Below are positions 18,029 to 26,695 of a stretch of DNA of 64,000 nucleotides, piece by piece. Below the pieces are notes generated by a model. The model was not told the DNA's origin. It saw only the letters and a program-made list of their open reading frames with translations, and did not search any database. The translations under genes and the position numbers were made by a program. Position 1 is the stretch's first letter. Each line of letters starts with the position of its first letter. Source of the DNA: an uncultured Flavobacteriaceae bacterium (GTDB taxonomy: Bacteria; Bacteroidota; Bacteroidia; Flavobacteriales; Flavobacteriaceae); the NCBI GenBank assembly GCA_947487895.1, contig CANKYF010000010.1:110172-174171 (forward strand). Reading direction: 5' to 3'.

Positions 18029-18109
18029 TTATATATACATCGCCTCGTTTCTTCTACTAAAAAAGAAATAAAAAAAGCTAAAATATGTATATAACACTGT
18101 TGTTTTCAT
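18029..18109 (-). CDS. Phe/Tyr-rich leader peptide of the pheA operon
   Basis: A 26-codon reading frame with an ATG start and TAA stop, 53 bases upstream of pheA. Translation is MKTTVLYTYFSFFYFFFSRR followed by NEAMYI. Codons 7-17 contain six Phe and three Tyr out of eleven, and a further Tyr is codon 25. This is the composition expected of a leader peptide whose translation senses charged tRNA-Phe and tRNA-Tyr, the end products of the operon behind it. Stalling on codons 7-16 would leave CGAGGC (codons 21-23) free to pair with the terminator's 5' arm, allowing transcription; fast translation would cover it and let the terminator form. Too short for ordinary gene calling. Mechanism is inferred from the layout. 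Confidence 0.85.
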   Translation of the reverse strand: MKTTVLYTYFSFFYFFFSRRNEAMYI

Positions 18110-18119
18110 AATTACGCAG

Positions 18120-18150
18120 CTAAAGTAGCTAATATTTTAAGAAATCAAAA
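18120..18150 (-). promoter_or_regulatory. Candidate promoter of the pheA operon
   Basis: On the minus strand a TTTTG (18150-18146) lies 18 bases upstream of TACTTTAG (18127-18120), close to the Bacteroidota pattern TTG ... TAnnTTTG with one mismatch. Start of transcription would fall just upstream of the leader ATG at 18109, giving a very short 5' end, as is usual for attenuators. Confidence 0.4.
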
Positions 18151-18254
18151 TTGTTGAAATACTTTTTTTTATCTTTTAAAAAAAAATTAAAGATTTTACA
18201 GTAAAAATCATTTTACTTTATATAATCATTTATTTTTGAGCAAATATTTTAATT

Positions 18255-19148
18255 ATGTCTATAACGGTTGATAGTATCTCAAAACTTTACGGCAACCAAA
18301 AAGCCCTCAATAACATTTCTTTTACTATTAATAAACCAGAAATTGTTGGTTTTTTAGGTCCTAATGGTGCTGGTAAGTCTACTATGATGAAGATTTTAAC
18401 CACTTATGTGCAGCCTACACATGGAAGTGCTAAAGTAAACGGATATGATATTGATAATAAACATAGCGTACAACAAAGTGTTGGATACTTACCTGAACAC
18501 AACCCATTATATTTAGAATTATATATAAAGGAATACCTAACTTTTAATGCAAACGTTTATAAAGTTTCTAAAGAACGCATCAATGAAGTTATTGAACTAA
18601 CTGGCTTAACTCCTGAAGTTCATAAAAAAATAGGGCAGCTCTCTAAAGGGTACAGACAACGTGTTGGATTAGCCACTGCACTTCTTCATGATCCAGATGT
18701 TTTAATTTTAGATGAACCTACTACTGGTTTAGACCCTAACCAATTAGTTGATATTAGAAACCTCATTAAAACTATTGGTAAAACCAAAACGGTATTTCTT
18801 TCTACACATATTATGCAAGAGGTTGAGGCCATGTGTGACCACGTGATTATTATTAATAAAGGCGAAATTGTTGCTAACAAAAAACTTTCTGAACTTAGAG
18901 ACGAAAAAGAACAAACTGTAATTGTTGAGTTTGATTACAGAGTTGAAGATGCCTTTTTAAAACGTCTACCAAAAGTAACACAAGTAGTGAATTCGCATGA
19001 TTTTGTATATGAAATCACGTTTAATTCTTCTGAAGATATGCGTTCTTACGTATTTGATTTTGCTCATGATAATCAATTAAAGATTCTTCAGTTAAACCAG
19101 AAGAATGCTAGTTTAGAAAATATGTTTAGAGAGTTGACCAAAAATTAA
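18255..19148 (+). CDS. gldA: Gliding-type ABC transporter ATP-binding protein GldA
   Basis: ATPase subunit of an ABC exporter; the sequence is closest in pattern to GldA, the ATPase of the GldAFG complex linked to flavobacterial gliding. Seen: Walker A GPNGAGKST at residues 35-43, a Q-loop region around LPEHNPLYLELYIKEYL, signature LSKGYRQRVGLA, Walker B LILDEPTTGLDP, and a switch His in STHIMQEVE. 297 residues with the C-terminal regulatory extension common in drug/gliding ABC ATPases. gldF and gldG are not adjacent. Divergent from the pheA operon across a 279-base region. Confidence 0.85.
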   Translation: MSITVDSISKLYGNQKALNNISFTINKPEIVGFLGPNGAGKSTMMKILTTYVQPTHGSAKVNGYDIDNKHSVQQSVGYLPEHNPLYLELYIKEYLTFNANVYKVSKERINEVIELTGLTPEVHKKIGQLSKGYRQRVGLATALLHDPDVLILDEPTTGLDPNQLVDIRNLIKTIGKTKTVFLSTHIMQEVEAMCDHVIIINKGEIVANKKLSELRDEKEQTVIVEFDYRVEDAFLKRLPKVTQVVNSHDFVYEITFNSSEDMRSYVFDFAHDNQLKILQLNQKNASLENMFRELTKN

Positions 19149-19325
19149 ATTTTGAGTTTTTAATTTTCTGCTACTATTTAAACAAGTTGTTTTTTTATCA
19201 AAATCATGACAAATATCATCTTAAACAGAAAATTCTCCCACTAATTTTGTTTCATATTAAATAACTAGAGTTACTATATCTTATACTAAGTAATAAGTAT
19301 ATTTACTCTATAATAAACAGGTATT

Positions 19326-21416
19326 ATGAGCAAAGGAATTTACGTAGCCACTATAGAACCAAATAGTGGTAAATCGGTTGTAGTTTTAGGCCTAATGCGT
19401 ATGCTTTTAGGTAAAACAGCTAAGGTAGGTTACTTCAGACCCATTATAGAAAATGTTGAGGAAGGCGAAATGGACAATCACATTAATACAGTGATTTCTC
19501 ATTTTGAAATAGACATTAACTACAAAAAAACATACGCATTCACTAGAAGTGAAGTTTTAGATTTATACAATAAAGGCAAGTCTGGAGAGGTCATTGATGA
19601 AGTTATCAAAAAATACAAGCGATTAGAAGAACATTTTGATTTGGTTTTAGTTGAAGGCACCGACTTCTCTCATCAAAATTCAAGCTTAGAATTAGACATT
19701 AATCTACTCATATCTAAAAACCTTGGTTTGCCTGCCATTATTGTAATAAATGGCGATAAAAAAGAGAAAAAAGAACTTGTTGATAGTGTGCAGTTAGCTC
19801 ATGATACTTTTAAAGAAGAAGTAGATGTGCTCTCAATTATGACTAACAAAGTTGAAAAAGATGATATTGAAATTTTAAAAACGCAGTTAAATAAACGTAT
19901 AAATTGTGGCACTGATATTACGGTTATTCCTAAGATTAAAAGTTTAGCGAATCCTACCATAAAAGAAATTATTAAGGTCTTAGACGCCAAAGTTCTTTTT
20001 GGCAAAGACATGCTTAACAACCAAGTTAAAAATTCTGGAGTAGGTGCCATGCAACTAAGAAATTATATCACCAAACTTAAAGACGGGTCTTTAGTAATAA
20101 CTTCTGGTGATAGAGCTGACCTTATAATGGGTGCACTTCAAGCTCATATCTCTAAAAATTACCCTCAAATTTCTGGCATCGTTTTAACAGGAGGATTACT
20201 CCCAGAAGAGTCTATTTTAAAATTAATTGAAGGTTTATCTAGTGTAGTTCCTATTATTAGTGTTAATGATGGAACATTTAATGTTACTAATGCTATTGGT
20301 AAAATAAAACCAAGAATTTATGCTGAAAACACCGAAAAAATCACCACTTCAATTTCCACATTTGAAAAACATGTAGATACAGATAAACTAGCTGAAAAGC
20401 TTGTAACATTTAAATCTGATATTTTCACACCAAGAATGTTTCAATATAACTTATTACAAACCGCTCTTAAAGACAAAAAACATATTGTATTACCTGAAGG
20501 TTATGACGAGCGTGTACTTAGAGCAACTGCAAGATTAGTGAATGCACAAGTAGTTGATGTTACTTTAATAGGTGAAAAAGAAAAAATACAAGAACGTATT
20601 GCAAGGTATGATATCCCTTTAGATATTAATAAAATTAATATTGTTTTCCCAATACAGTCTCCTCATTTTGAAGATTATGTAAATACATTCTATGAATTAA
20701 GAAAGCATAAAGGTGTTAATTTAGATGTGGCCAAAGACACAATGTCTGATGTATCTTATTTTGGAACTATGATGATCTACAAAGGGCATGCAGATGGTAT
20801 GGTATCTGGAGCCGTACATACCACCCAACATACTTTAAGACCTGCGCTTCAGTTTATAAAAACAAAACCAGGTGTTAATATAGTTTCCTCTGTATTTTTT
20901 ATGTGCTTAGAAGATAGAGTATCTATTTTTGGAGATTGCGCCATCAATCCAAACCCAAATGCAGAGCAATTAGCTGAAATAGCAATATCATCTGCTGAAA
21001 CCGCTAGAAATTTTGGCGTAGAGCCTAAAGTTGCCATGTTATCTTATTCTTCTGGAGCTTCTGGCAAAGGAGAAGATGTAGATAGAGTTAGAAAAGCTAC
21101 TCAAATAGCTAAAGAATTAGCCCCTGATTTAAAAATAGAAGGACCTATACAATACGACGCTGCGGTTGATATGCGTATTGGTAAAAGCAAATTACCAGAT
21201 TCTGACGTTGCAGGACAAGCAAGTGTTTTAATATTTCCAGATTTGAATACTGGCAATAATACATATAAAGCTGTACAACGTGAAACAGGAGCATTAGCCA
21301 TTGGCCCAATGTTACAAGGCCTTAACAAACCTGTAAACGATTTAAGTAGAGGGTGTACCTCAGACGATATTTATAGTACCGTAATAATAACCGCAATTCA
21401 AGCTCAAGAACTATAA
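19326..21416 (+). CDS. pta: Phosphate acetyltransferase
   Basis: Interconverts acetyl-CoA and acetyl phosphate. 696 residues in the long architecture: N-terminal P-loop-like domain (NSGKSVVVLGLMRMLLGK at about 13-30), DRTGG domain about 215-330, and the catalytic PTA_PTB domain from about 370 with LPEGYDERVLRATARL, SGAVHTT, AMLSYSSGASGKG and VAGQASVLIFPDLNTGN. Length equals the usual long-form Pta. Forms an operon with ackA, which starts 3 bases after its stop. Upstream is 177 bases of AT-rich sequence containing its promoter. Confidence 0.96.
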   Translation: MSKGIYVATIEPNSGKSVVVLGLMRMLLGKTAKVGYFRPIIENVEEGEMDNHINTVISHFEIDINYKKTYAFTRSEVLDLYNKGKSGEVIDEVIKKYKRLEEHFDLVLVEGTDFSHQNSSLELDINLLISKNLGLPAIIVINGDKKEKKELVDSVQLAHDTFKEEVDVLSIMTNKVEKDDIEILKTQLNKRINCGTDITVIPKIKSLANPTIKEIIKVLDAKVLFGKDMLNNQVKNSGVGAMQLRNYITKLKDGSLVITSGDRADLIMGALQAHISKNYPQISGIVLTGGLLPEESILKLIEGLSSVVPIISVNDGTFNVTNAIGKIKPRIYAENTEKITTSISTFEKHVDTDKLAEKLVTFKSDIFTPRMFQYNLLQTALKDKKHIVLPEGYDERVLRATARLVNAQVVDVTLIGEKEKIQERIARYDIPLDINKINIVFPIQSPHFEDYVNTFYELRKHKGVNLDVAKDTMSDVSYFGTMMIYKGHADGMVSGAVHTTQHTLRPALQFIKTKPGVNIVSSVFFMCLEDRVSIFGDCAINPNPNAEQLAEIAISSAETARNFGVEPKVAMLSYSSGASGKGEDVDRVRKATQIAKELAPDLKIEGPIQYDAAVDMRIGKSKLPDSDVAGQASVLIFPDLNTGNNTYKAVQRETGALAIGPMLQGLNKPVNDLSRGCTSDDIYSTVIITAIQAQEL

Positions 21417-21419
21417 CCT

Positions 21420-22610
21420 ATGCAAGTATTAGTATTAAACTCAGGAAGTTCATCATTAAAATTTCAATTATTTTTAATGCCTGAAGAGCAAATAATTTGC
21501 TCTGGGCAGATAGAACGTATTGGCTTTAAAGATACTATTTTTAAGTTTAAATCTTCAGAAACTTCTATTGAAAAAATCACATCAATTACGAATCACAAAG
21601 AAGGTTTAAAAATAGTAGCAGACCAACTTCTAAATAAAAAAACAGGAGTAATAAAATCACCTAATGATATTTCTATAGTTGGGCATAGAGTGGTTCATGG
21701 TGGGAAACACTTTAGCAGCACTACTGTTATTACGGAAGAAGTAAAAAATAAAATAAAGGCATTATCATCTTTAGCACCTTTACACAATCCACCTAATCTA
21801 GAAGGTATTGAAGTAGCTGAAACCATTTTCCCAAACTCCAAACAAGTAGCCGTTTTTGATACAGCGTTTCACCAATCTATACCAAAGCATGCTTATAAAT
21901 ATGCCATTCCCAATGAGTATTTGGATAAACATAATATTAGATTATACGGATTTCACGGTACAAGTCATAAATATGTTTCTGAAAAAACTATTGATTTCTT
22001 AGATAAAGACCATTCAAAAATCATTACTATACACTTAGGGAACGGCTGTAGTATGACCGCCATTAAAGATGGAAAAAGTATAGATCATACACTAGGCTTT
22101 TCCCCTGTAAGTGGTTTAATTATGGGAACTCGCTCTGGCGATATAGATCCCGCTATTATTTTTCATCTCGCTGAACGCCATGGTTTAGAATTAAAGGATA
22201 TTAATAACATGTTACAAAAGAAAAGTGGTATGTTAGGGTTAACAGGCTACAGTGATTTGCGAGACATTCAAAAAGCTGCAGAAAACGGTGATGAAAATTG
22301 TATATTGGCTTTAGACATGAATGCTTACCGAATAAAAAAATACATTGGTAGTTATACTGCTATTATGAATGGATTAGATGCTATTGTATTTACCGCTGGT
22401 ATTGGTGAAAACTCAGCTAAAATAAGACAATTAGTTTGTACAGATATGAGTTATTTAGGCATTGATTTAGATTCTGAAAAGAATGAAATCCGTTCTGAAA
22501 GTATTAGAGCCATTAACAAAACAAATGGAAAAGTGCAAATTTTGGTGATTCCAACTAATGAGGAATTAGAGATCGCTAAACAAGCTTTAAGCTTATTTCA
22601 ACTTAATTAA
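21420..22610 (+). CDS. ackA: Acetate kinase
   Basis: Transfers phosphate between acetyl phosphate and ADP to give acetate and ATP. 396 residues: VLNSGSSSLKFQL at 4-16, VGHRVVHGG with the substrate His/Arg, DTAFHQSIP, GFHGTSHKYV, LGNGCSMTAI, PVSGLIMGTRSGDIDPAI and FTAGIGENS, all canonical acetate-kinase motifs. Paired with pta for overflow acetate metabolism and acetyl-phosphate supply. Ends 2 bases short of the convergent methyltransferase gene, with no clear terminator between them. Confidence 0.96.
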   Translation: MQVLVLNSGSSSLKFQLFLMPEEQIICSGQIERIGFKDTIFKFKSSETSIEKITSITNHKEGLKIVADQLLNKKTGVIKSPNDISIVGHRVVHGGKHFSSTTVITEEVKNKIKALSSLAPLHNPPNLEGIEVAETIFPNSKQVAVFDTAFHQSIPKHAYKYAIPNEYLDKHNIRLYGFHGTSHKYVSEKTIDFLDKDHSKIITIHLGNGCSMTAIKDGKSIDHTLGFSPVSGLIMGTRSGDIDPAIIFHLAERHGLELKDINNMLQKKSGMLGLTGYSDLRDIQKAAENGDENCILALDMNAYRIKKYIGSYTAIMNGLDAIVFTAGIGENSAKIRQLVCTDMSYLGIDLDSEKNEIRSESIRAINKTNGKVQILVIPTNEELEIAKQALSLFQLN

Positions 22611-22612
22611 TT

Positions 22613-23290
22613 TTAGGCCTTATACCCAATGGTATAAACCCCTTCCATTTTTAAAACTTTACCATTAAATTCTAATTCTGGCTCTTCTATAACTTGAGTT
22701 ATTATTTTATTAAACCCTGTCTGAGTTAATAAATTTTCAACATTAACAGTTTCGTACTTTTTAAACCCAAACTTAGATAGCTCAATTTGCTCCATAAGTT
22801 TTTTAGAACGGTAGGCAATCAATAATTTACCATTAGGTTTCAATACTCTTAAAAGCTCTTTTACATTATCTTCAGGTTGAGGCCAAAAATAAAGCGTGTT
22901 TGTAGTAGTAATGCAATCAAATGAGTTATCATCAAATGGTAGTTTCTCTATTGAAGCTTCATGAAATTCAACTTTTTTAGAATTTATAAATGTTGTATTT
23001 AAAGCGCTTGCTTCCCGTACCATATCCTTAGAAAAATCTACACCAACATAGGTTAAATCATCAACCATTTCAAACAAGTCTTTAATAAAAAAACCGTTCC
23101 CCATTCCTATTTCAAGAATAAAATCTCCTTTGTTCGGTTTTAAAACCTTATATGAATTAAGGCAAATATATTTATTTCCTTTATTCATTTGAAGCCCTAC
23201 TTCTTTCCCTGTATCACCCGTAGGTTTTCTTAATTGAGCCGCTAGTTCTTTTGGGCTTAGCTTAACATCTCCATCGAATTTTTCTGCCAT
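22613..23290 (-). CDS. Class I SAM-dependent methyltransferase
   Basis: A 225-residue methyltransferase of the Methyltransf_11/25 type. Seen: motif I ILEIGMGNGFF at about residues 59-69, VGVDFS at strand beta-2, LPFDDNSFDCITTTNTLYFW (motif II region), and LLRVLKPNGKLLIAYR (motif III). The N-terminal 40 residues are an extension with DTGKEVGLQMN, as in some small-molecule methyltransferases. The substrate is not evident. Starts 8 bases downstream of the head-GIN lipoprotein gene, so it is likely the last gene of a small minus-strand unit. Confidence 0.8.
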   Translation of the reverse strand: MAEKFDGDVKLSPKELAAQLRKPTGDTGKEVGLQMNKGNKYICLNSYKVLKPNKGDFILEIGMGNGFFIKDLFEMVDDLTYVGVDFSKDMVREASALNTTFINSKKVEFHEASIEKLPFDDNSFDCITTTNTLYFWPQPEDNVKELLRVLKPNGKLLIAYRSKKLMEQIELSKFGFKKYETVNVENLLTQTGFNKIITQVIEEPELEFNGKVLKMEGVYTIGYKA

Positions 23291-23298
23291 ATCTAAGT

Positions 23299-24045
23299 TT
23301 ATTGAAAAATAAGTTTTCCTTTATATAATTCTTCTACTTCAATTACTGCTGGTGTATTCTTAGAAATCACATCGCCAGTGCTTAATACTTTCCCTTTTAT
23401 TGATTGTTGCGGATTAACAATCATATCATTACTGCCTCTATGGAAAATTGTAACATTCTCTGCTATTAAATTTTCGCCTTCAAACCTCCCATTTCCAGCA
23501 AAAAAAGATACACTTAAATTATCTACACTTCCAGAAACAAAACAATTAGACAACCCGTTAAAGACTAATCTAAGAGAACTATTATTTACTTGCAAGTTAA
23601 AATTACCAACAATAAATGTATCTGGAGCATTAAAATCTTCTGATAAAATAGTTAAACTAGGATAGGTTAAAACACCATCAGACCTTATATCATATTGTGT
23701 TGAACTTCTTATTTCAGTAATATTAGGTGAGGTAACAAAAACTTTGGTTATCCCATAGTCTCGTACATAATTACAGGTGTTGTTGTCAGTTAGAATTAAT
23801 TGATCATCAACTACTTCAACTTTAACATCATTTATTAGATTTTTTCCTGTTTCAACAATTACTTCTTGTGTAGCACCATCTTTTAGAATAAGCTCTACAT
23901 CTCTATTGACAAGTATTTTATTGAAATTTTTAACATTTACTACCTCTTGAATAATAGCTCCTGTTGTTTGAAAACAATCACCAGCATTTTCACTATCACA
24001 AGCAAAAAACACAAAAAATAATATTAGGTATTTTAGATTATTCAT
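23299..24045 (-). CDS. Head GIN (DUF2807) domain lipoprotein
   Basis: A 248-residue predicted lipoprotein. Starting at the ATG at 24045 gives a short hydrophobic leader ending in the lipobox FFAC; the longer frame from 24066 would add seven residues in front. The rest is a right-handed beta-helix-like DUF2807 domain of repeated short strands (about residues 30-248), a fold seen in many Bacteroidota envelope proteins of unknown role. Its ATG overlaps the VOC gene stop by 8 bases. Confidence 0.75.
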   Translation of the reverse strand: MNNLKYLILFFVFFACDSENAGDCFQTTGAIIQEVVNVKNFNKILVNRDVELILKDGATQEVIVETGKNLINDVKVEVVDDQLILTDNNTCNYVRDYGITKVFVTSPNITEIRSSTQYDIRSDGVLTYPSLTILSEDFNAPDTFIVGNFNLQVNNSSLRLVFNGLSNCFVSGSVDNLSVSFFAGNGRFEGENLIAENVTIFHRGSNDMIVNPQQSIKGKVLSTGDVISKNTPAVIEVEELYKGKLIFQ

Positions 24046-24463
24046 TAACGGCATTTCCTTTTTCATCTAATGGTAAAAACGGATTAAAAGCTATTTCCCA
24101 AAGATTATTATCCATATCTGCTACATAACTACTATAGCCTCCCCAAAACACTTCTTCAGGTCTTTTTACAATTTTCACTCCTTTCGTTTCTAATTCAGAA
24201 ATTAAATCATCTACTTCTTGTTTGCTACGTGTATTATAAGCTAGTGTAAACTTTTTAAAGCCAGAACCTTCGGCACTCACCGTGGCATCTTCGGCTAATT
24301 TTTCACTAGGATACAATGATAACAAAATACCATTCAGTTGAAAAAATGAAATACTATCATTACTAGCTCCCATCTTTTCCCAACCAAATTTATCTTCGTA
24401 AAACTTTGTTGCTACTTCTAAATCATTCACCCCTAAACCTACAATTGTTAATCTTTGTTCCAT
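24038..24463 (-). CDS. VOC (glyoxalase/bleomycin resistance) superfamily protein
   Basis: A 141-residue single-chain VOC protein with two beta-alpha-beta-beta-beta modules: LTIVGLGVNDLEVATKFYEDKFGW at the start and, after the linker, KKFTLAYN and WGGYSSYVADMDNNLWEIAFNP. The family covers glyoxalases, dioxygenases and binding proteins; the ligand and metal residues here (Glu in WEIAFNP) suggest a metal site, but no substrate can be stated. Between the PagL-like barrel gene and the head-GIN gene on the same strand. Confidence 0.8.
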   Translation of the reverse strand: MEQRLTIVGLGVNDLEVATKFYEDKFGWEKMGASNDSISFFQLNGILLSLYPSEKLAEDATVSAEGSGFKKFTLAYNTRSKQEVDDLISELETKGVKIVKRPEEVFWGGYSSYVADMDNNLWEIAFNPFLPLDEKGNAVNE

Positions 24464-24474
24464 ATTTATAAGTT

Positions 24475-25572
24475 TTATAGTCTAATTCCAACACCTAACT
24501 CTACGGCTTCTGCTTTAGCTCCATGTGACTTAAGTGTTAACCCTGCAAACCATTTATCACTAAAATAACGTTTCAAACCTACTCTTACATAAGTCCGACC
24601 TTCAAAATCAAAAGGGTAATACACATAGTACGCTAATTGTGTGAGTAAACTAGTTTTATTAACAAATAACTCATGCCCCACAAATAAAGCAACCCGTTTG
24701 TAATCTTCATCTCCTGAAACATTATCTTCAGGAAATGCTACAGATCTATATTTGATGAACTCTTTTAAAAACTGAGAAAAGAACACGTCTGCACCTAATT
24801 GTAATGCACTTTTTCTATTTATTCTTTTATCGGCATATGCAGAGAACGTATAGAATGCAAATTGCCCACTATTTATTATGTCACTTTCATTAATACCTGC
24901 TCTAAATACAAAGTTGTATTTTACGGGTTCAGTGAACTTTTTATCATCCTCTGCTAAAGTATATTGATAGTCTGGTTCCTCTTCATCTAAACTATAGGTA
25001 ACTCCTAAATTTATGGCCATGGAGTTTATACTTGTATTTGGTGCCTTTACATTAGCATTGGAATAATGGATAAAAGACACCCCTCCTTGTAAACCAAACC
25101 TATTAAAAATACGTTCTTTTTTGTAATTAAGCATCACATATGTGCTACTTAATAAACGAGATCCAAATGCTATATTCCTAAAGTTCTCTTCTTTATGATA
25201 TGGATTTGTTGTTAAAGCAATTCCCTGTCCTACTCGCGCCATCAAATTACGCTTAAAAAAATAGAAATTGTAATGTGCATACAAAGAATAATTGTTACCT
25301 AAAACCTCATTTTTTAGATTTTGGTATGCAAAAGACACTCCATAGTCTGGATAATTATATCGCTGCTCCCATTCTTTAAAACCATACGTTTTTTTATTCC
25401 AACTTAAAATAACACCTTCTGGGTGTCCTTGAATTAGGTGTAGAATATCATTATTATGAAGCGCTATATTGCCTTTAAAATAATTAATATCAAAATAAGA
25501 TGAGTATTCACTTTCTTGAGCAAAAGAAACACAACAAAAAAAACATAAAAAGCAGGTTAAAAAAGACCTCAT
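24475..25572 (-). CDS. Acyloxyacyl hydrolase / PagL-like outer-membrane protein
   Basis: A 365-residue protein with a signal peptide (1-18, ends SFAQ) and many amphipathic beta strands, predicted outer-membrane barrel. It carries the PagL-type signature FIHYSNAN with His169 and Ser171; PagL removes the 3-O-linked acyl chain of lipid A. If aligned without gaps, the third triad position (Glu, 14 residues after the His) is Asn183 here, so activity is uncertain. The barrel is longer than PagL itself, as in other Bacteroidota members. Lies 33 bases after metF on the same strand. Confidence 0.7.
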   Translation of the reverse strand: MRSFLTCFLCFFCCVSFAQESEYSSYFDINYFKGNIALHNNDILHLIQGHPEGVILSWNKKTYGFKEWEQRYNYPDYGVSFAYQNLKNEVLGNNYSLYAHYNFYFFKRNLMARVGQGIALTTNPYHKEENFRNIAFGSRLLSSTYVMLNYKKERIFNRFGLQGGVSFIHYSNANVKAPNTSINSMAINLGVTYSLDEEEPDYQYTLAEDDKKFTEPVKYNFVFRAGINESDIINSGQFAFYTFSAYADKRINRKSALQLGADVFFSQFLKEFIKYRSVAFPEDNVSGDEDYKRVALFVGHELFVNKTSLLTQLAYYVYYPFDFEGRTYVRVGLKRYFSDKWFAGLTLKSHGAKAEAVELGVGIRL

Positions 25573-25605
25573 GAATTGGGTTTAGTAGGTTGTAAAAATA
25601 ACCAA

Positions 25606-26559
25606 TTAAAATAACGCAGAGGCTATTGCTTTTACATTATCACTTTTGCCCATTGAGTAATAATGCAAAACAGGTACACCAGCTTCTTTTAACTCTTTAG
25701 ATTGTTGGATTGCCCATTCAATACCCACTTGTCTTACCGCCTTATTATCTTTACATTTATCTACTTCATTAATTAAAGCTTCTGGTAAATCAATACTAAA
25801 TACATGTGGTAATAATTGTAAATGGCGTTGTACTGCTAAAGGCTTAATACCTGGAATGATAGGAATATCTATACCATTTTCTTTTGCTAGTTTTACAAAC
25901 TCAAAATACTTAGAATTATTAAAAAACATCTGAGTAACCACATAATCTGCACCTGCGTCTACCTTAGCTTTTAAACGTTTTAAATCTGTTTGTAAAGAAG
26001 GGGCTTCCATATGTTTTTCTGGGTAACCTGCAACACCAATACAAAAATCTGTTTTAAATTCTGTTAGATTTTCTTCATGTAGAAACTTACCATTATTTAA
26101 GTCGGTTATTTGATTTACCAACTCACAAGCATAGGTATGACCTCCTTTTGTTGGTTCGAAGTATTTCTGGTGTTTCATAGCGTCACCACGGAGTGCCACC
26201 ACATTGTCAATTTCTAAATAATGACAATCTACCAGCATATATTCGGTTTCCTCTTTTGTAAAACCTCCGCAAATTAAGTGCGGAACTGGGTCTATATTGT
26301 ATTTATGTTTTAAGGACACTGAAATACCTAAAGTTCCTGGACGTTTTCTAATAGTTTTTCGGTCTAGAAGTCCGTCTTTTTCAACATACACATACTCCTC
26401 TCTAGAGGTAGTTACATCAATAAATGGCGGATTGAATTCCATTAATGGATCAATATTATTATATAAATCCTGAATATTCTTTCCCTTTACAGGTGTTACA
26501 ATTTCAAACGAAAACAATGTTTTTCCGTTAGCTTGTTTTATATGATCTGTTACTTTCAT
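25606..26559 (-). CDS. metF: Methylenetetrahydrofolate reductase
   Basis: Reduces 5,10-methylene-THF to 5-methyl-THF, the methyl donor for MetH. 317 residues, a TIM barrel with SFEIVTPVKG near the N-terminus (catalytic Glu), FIDVTTSREEY, HLICGGFTKEE, NVVALRGD, and VVTQMFFNN, PIIPGIKP in the second half, all typical of bacterial MetF. Last clearly methionine-related gene of the SAM-riboswitch unit; 136 bases with a hairpin repeat separate it from the MTHFR-like gene upstream. Confidence 0.95.
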   Translation of the reverse strand: MKVTDHIKQANGKTLFSFEIVTPVKGKNIQDLYNNIDPLMEFNPPFIDVTTSREEYVYVEKDGLLDRKTIRKRPGTLGISVSLKHKYNIDPVPHLICGGFTKEETEYMLVDCHYLEIDNVVALRGDAMKHQKYFEPTKGGHTYACELVNQITDLNNGKFLHEENLTEFKTDFCIGVAGYPEKHMEAPSLQTDLKRLKAKVDAGADYVVTQMFFNNSKYFEFVKLAKENGIDIPIIPGIKPLAVQRHLQLLPHVFSIDLPEALINEVDKCKDNKAVRQVGIEWAIQQSKELKEAGVPVLHYYSMGKSDNVKAIASALF

Positions 26560-26560
26560 T

Positions 26561-26606
26561 TATGCTGAATTTACTTGTACTGAACTCGTTTCAGTATTTC
26601 AGTATC
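26561..26606. repeat. Intergenic hairpin repeat upstream of metF
   Basis: TACTGAA/TTCAGTA stem (26578-26584 with 26590-26596) flanked by ATGCTGAAT and TTTCAGTATC. It looks like the TGCTGAACnnGTTTCAGCA hairpins dispersed between flavobacterial genes. No other copy was found in this window. Confidence 0.45.
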
Positions 26607-26695
26607 TTATTTTATTTGCCGTTACTATGATGCATGGTTGCATTTTCCAAACTACAAGGTAGTATACTGTAATCGCTAACGCGAATTTATAATTC

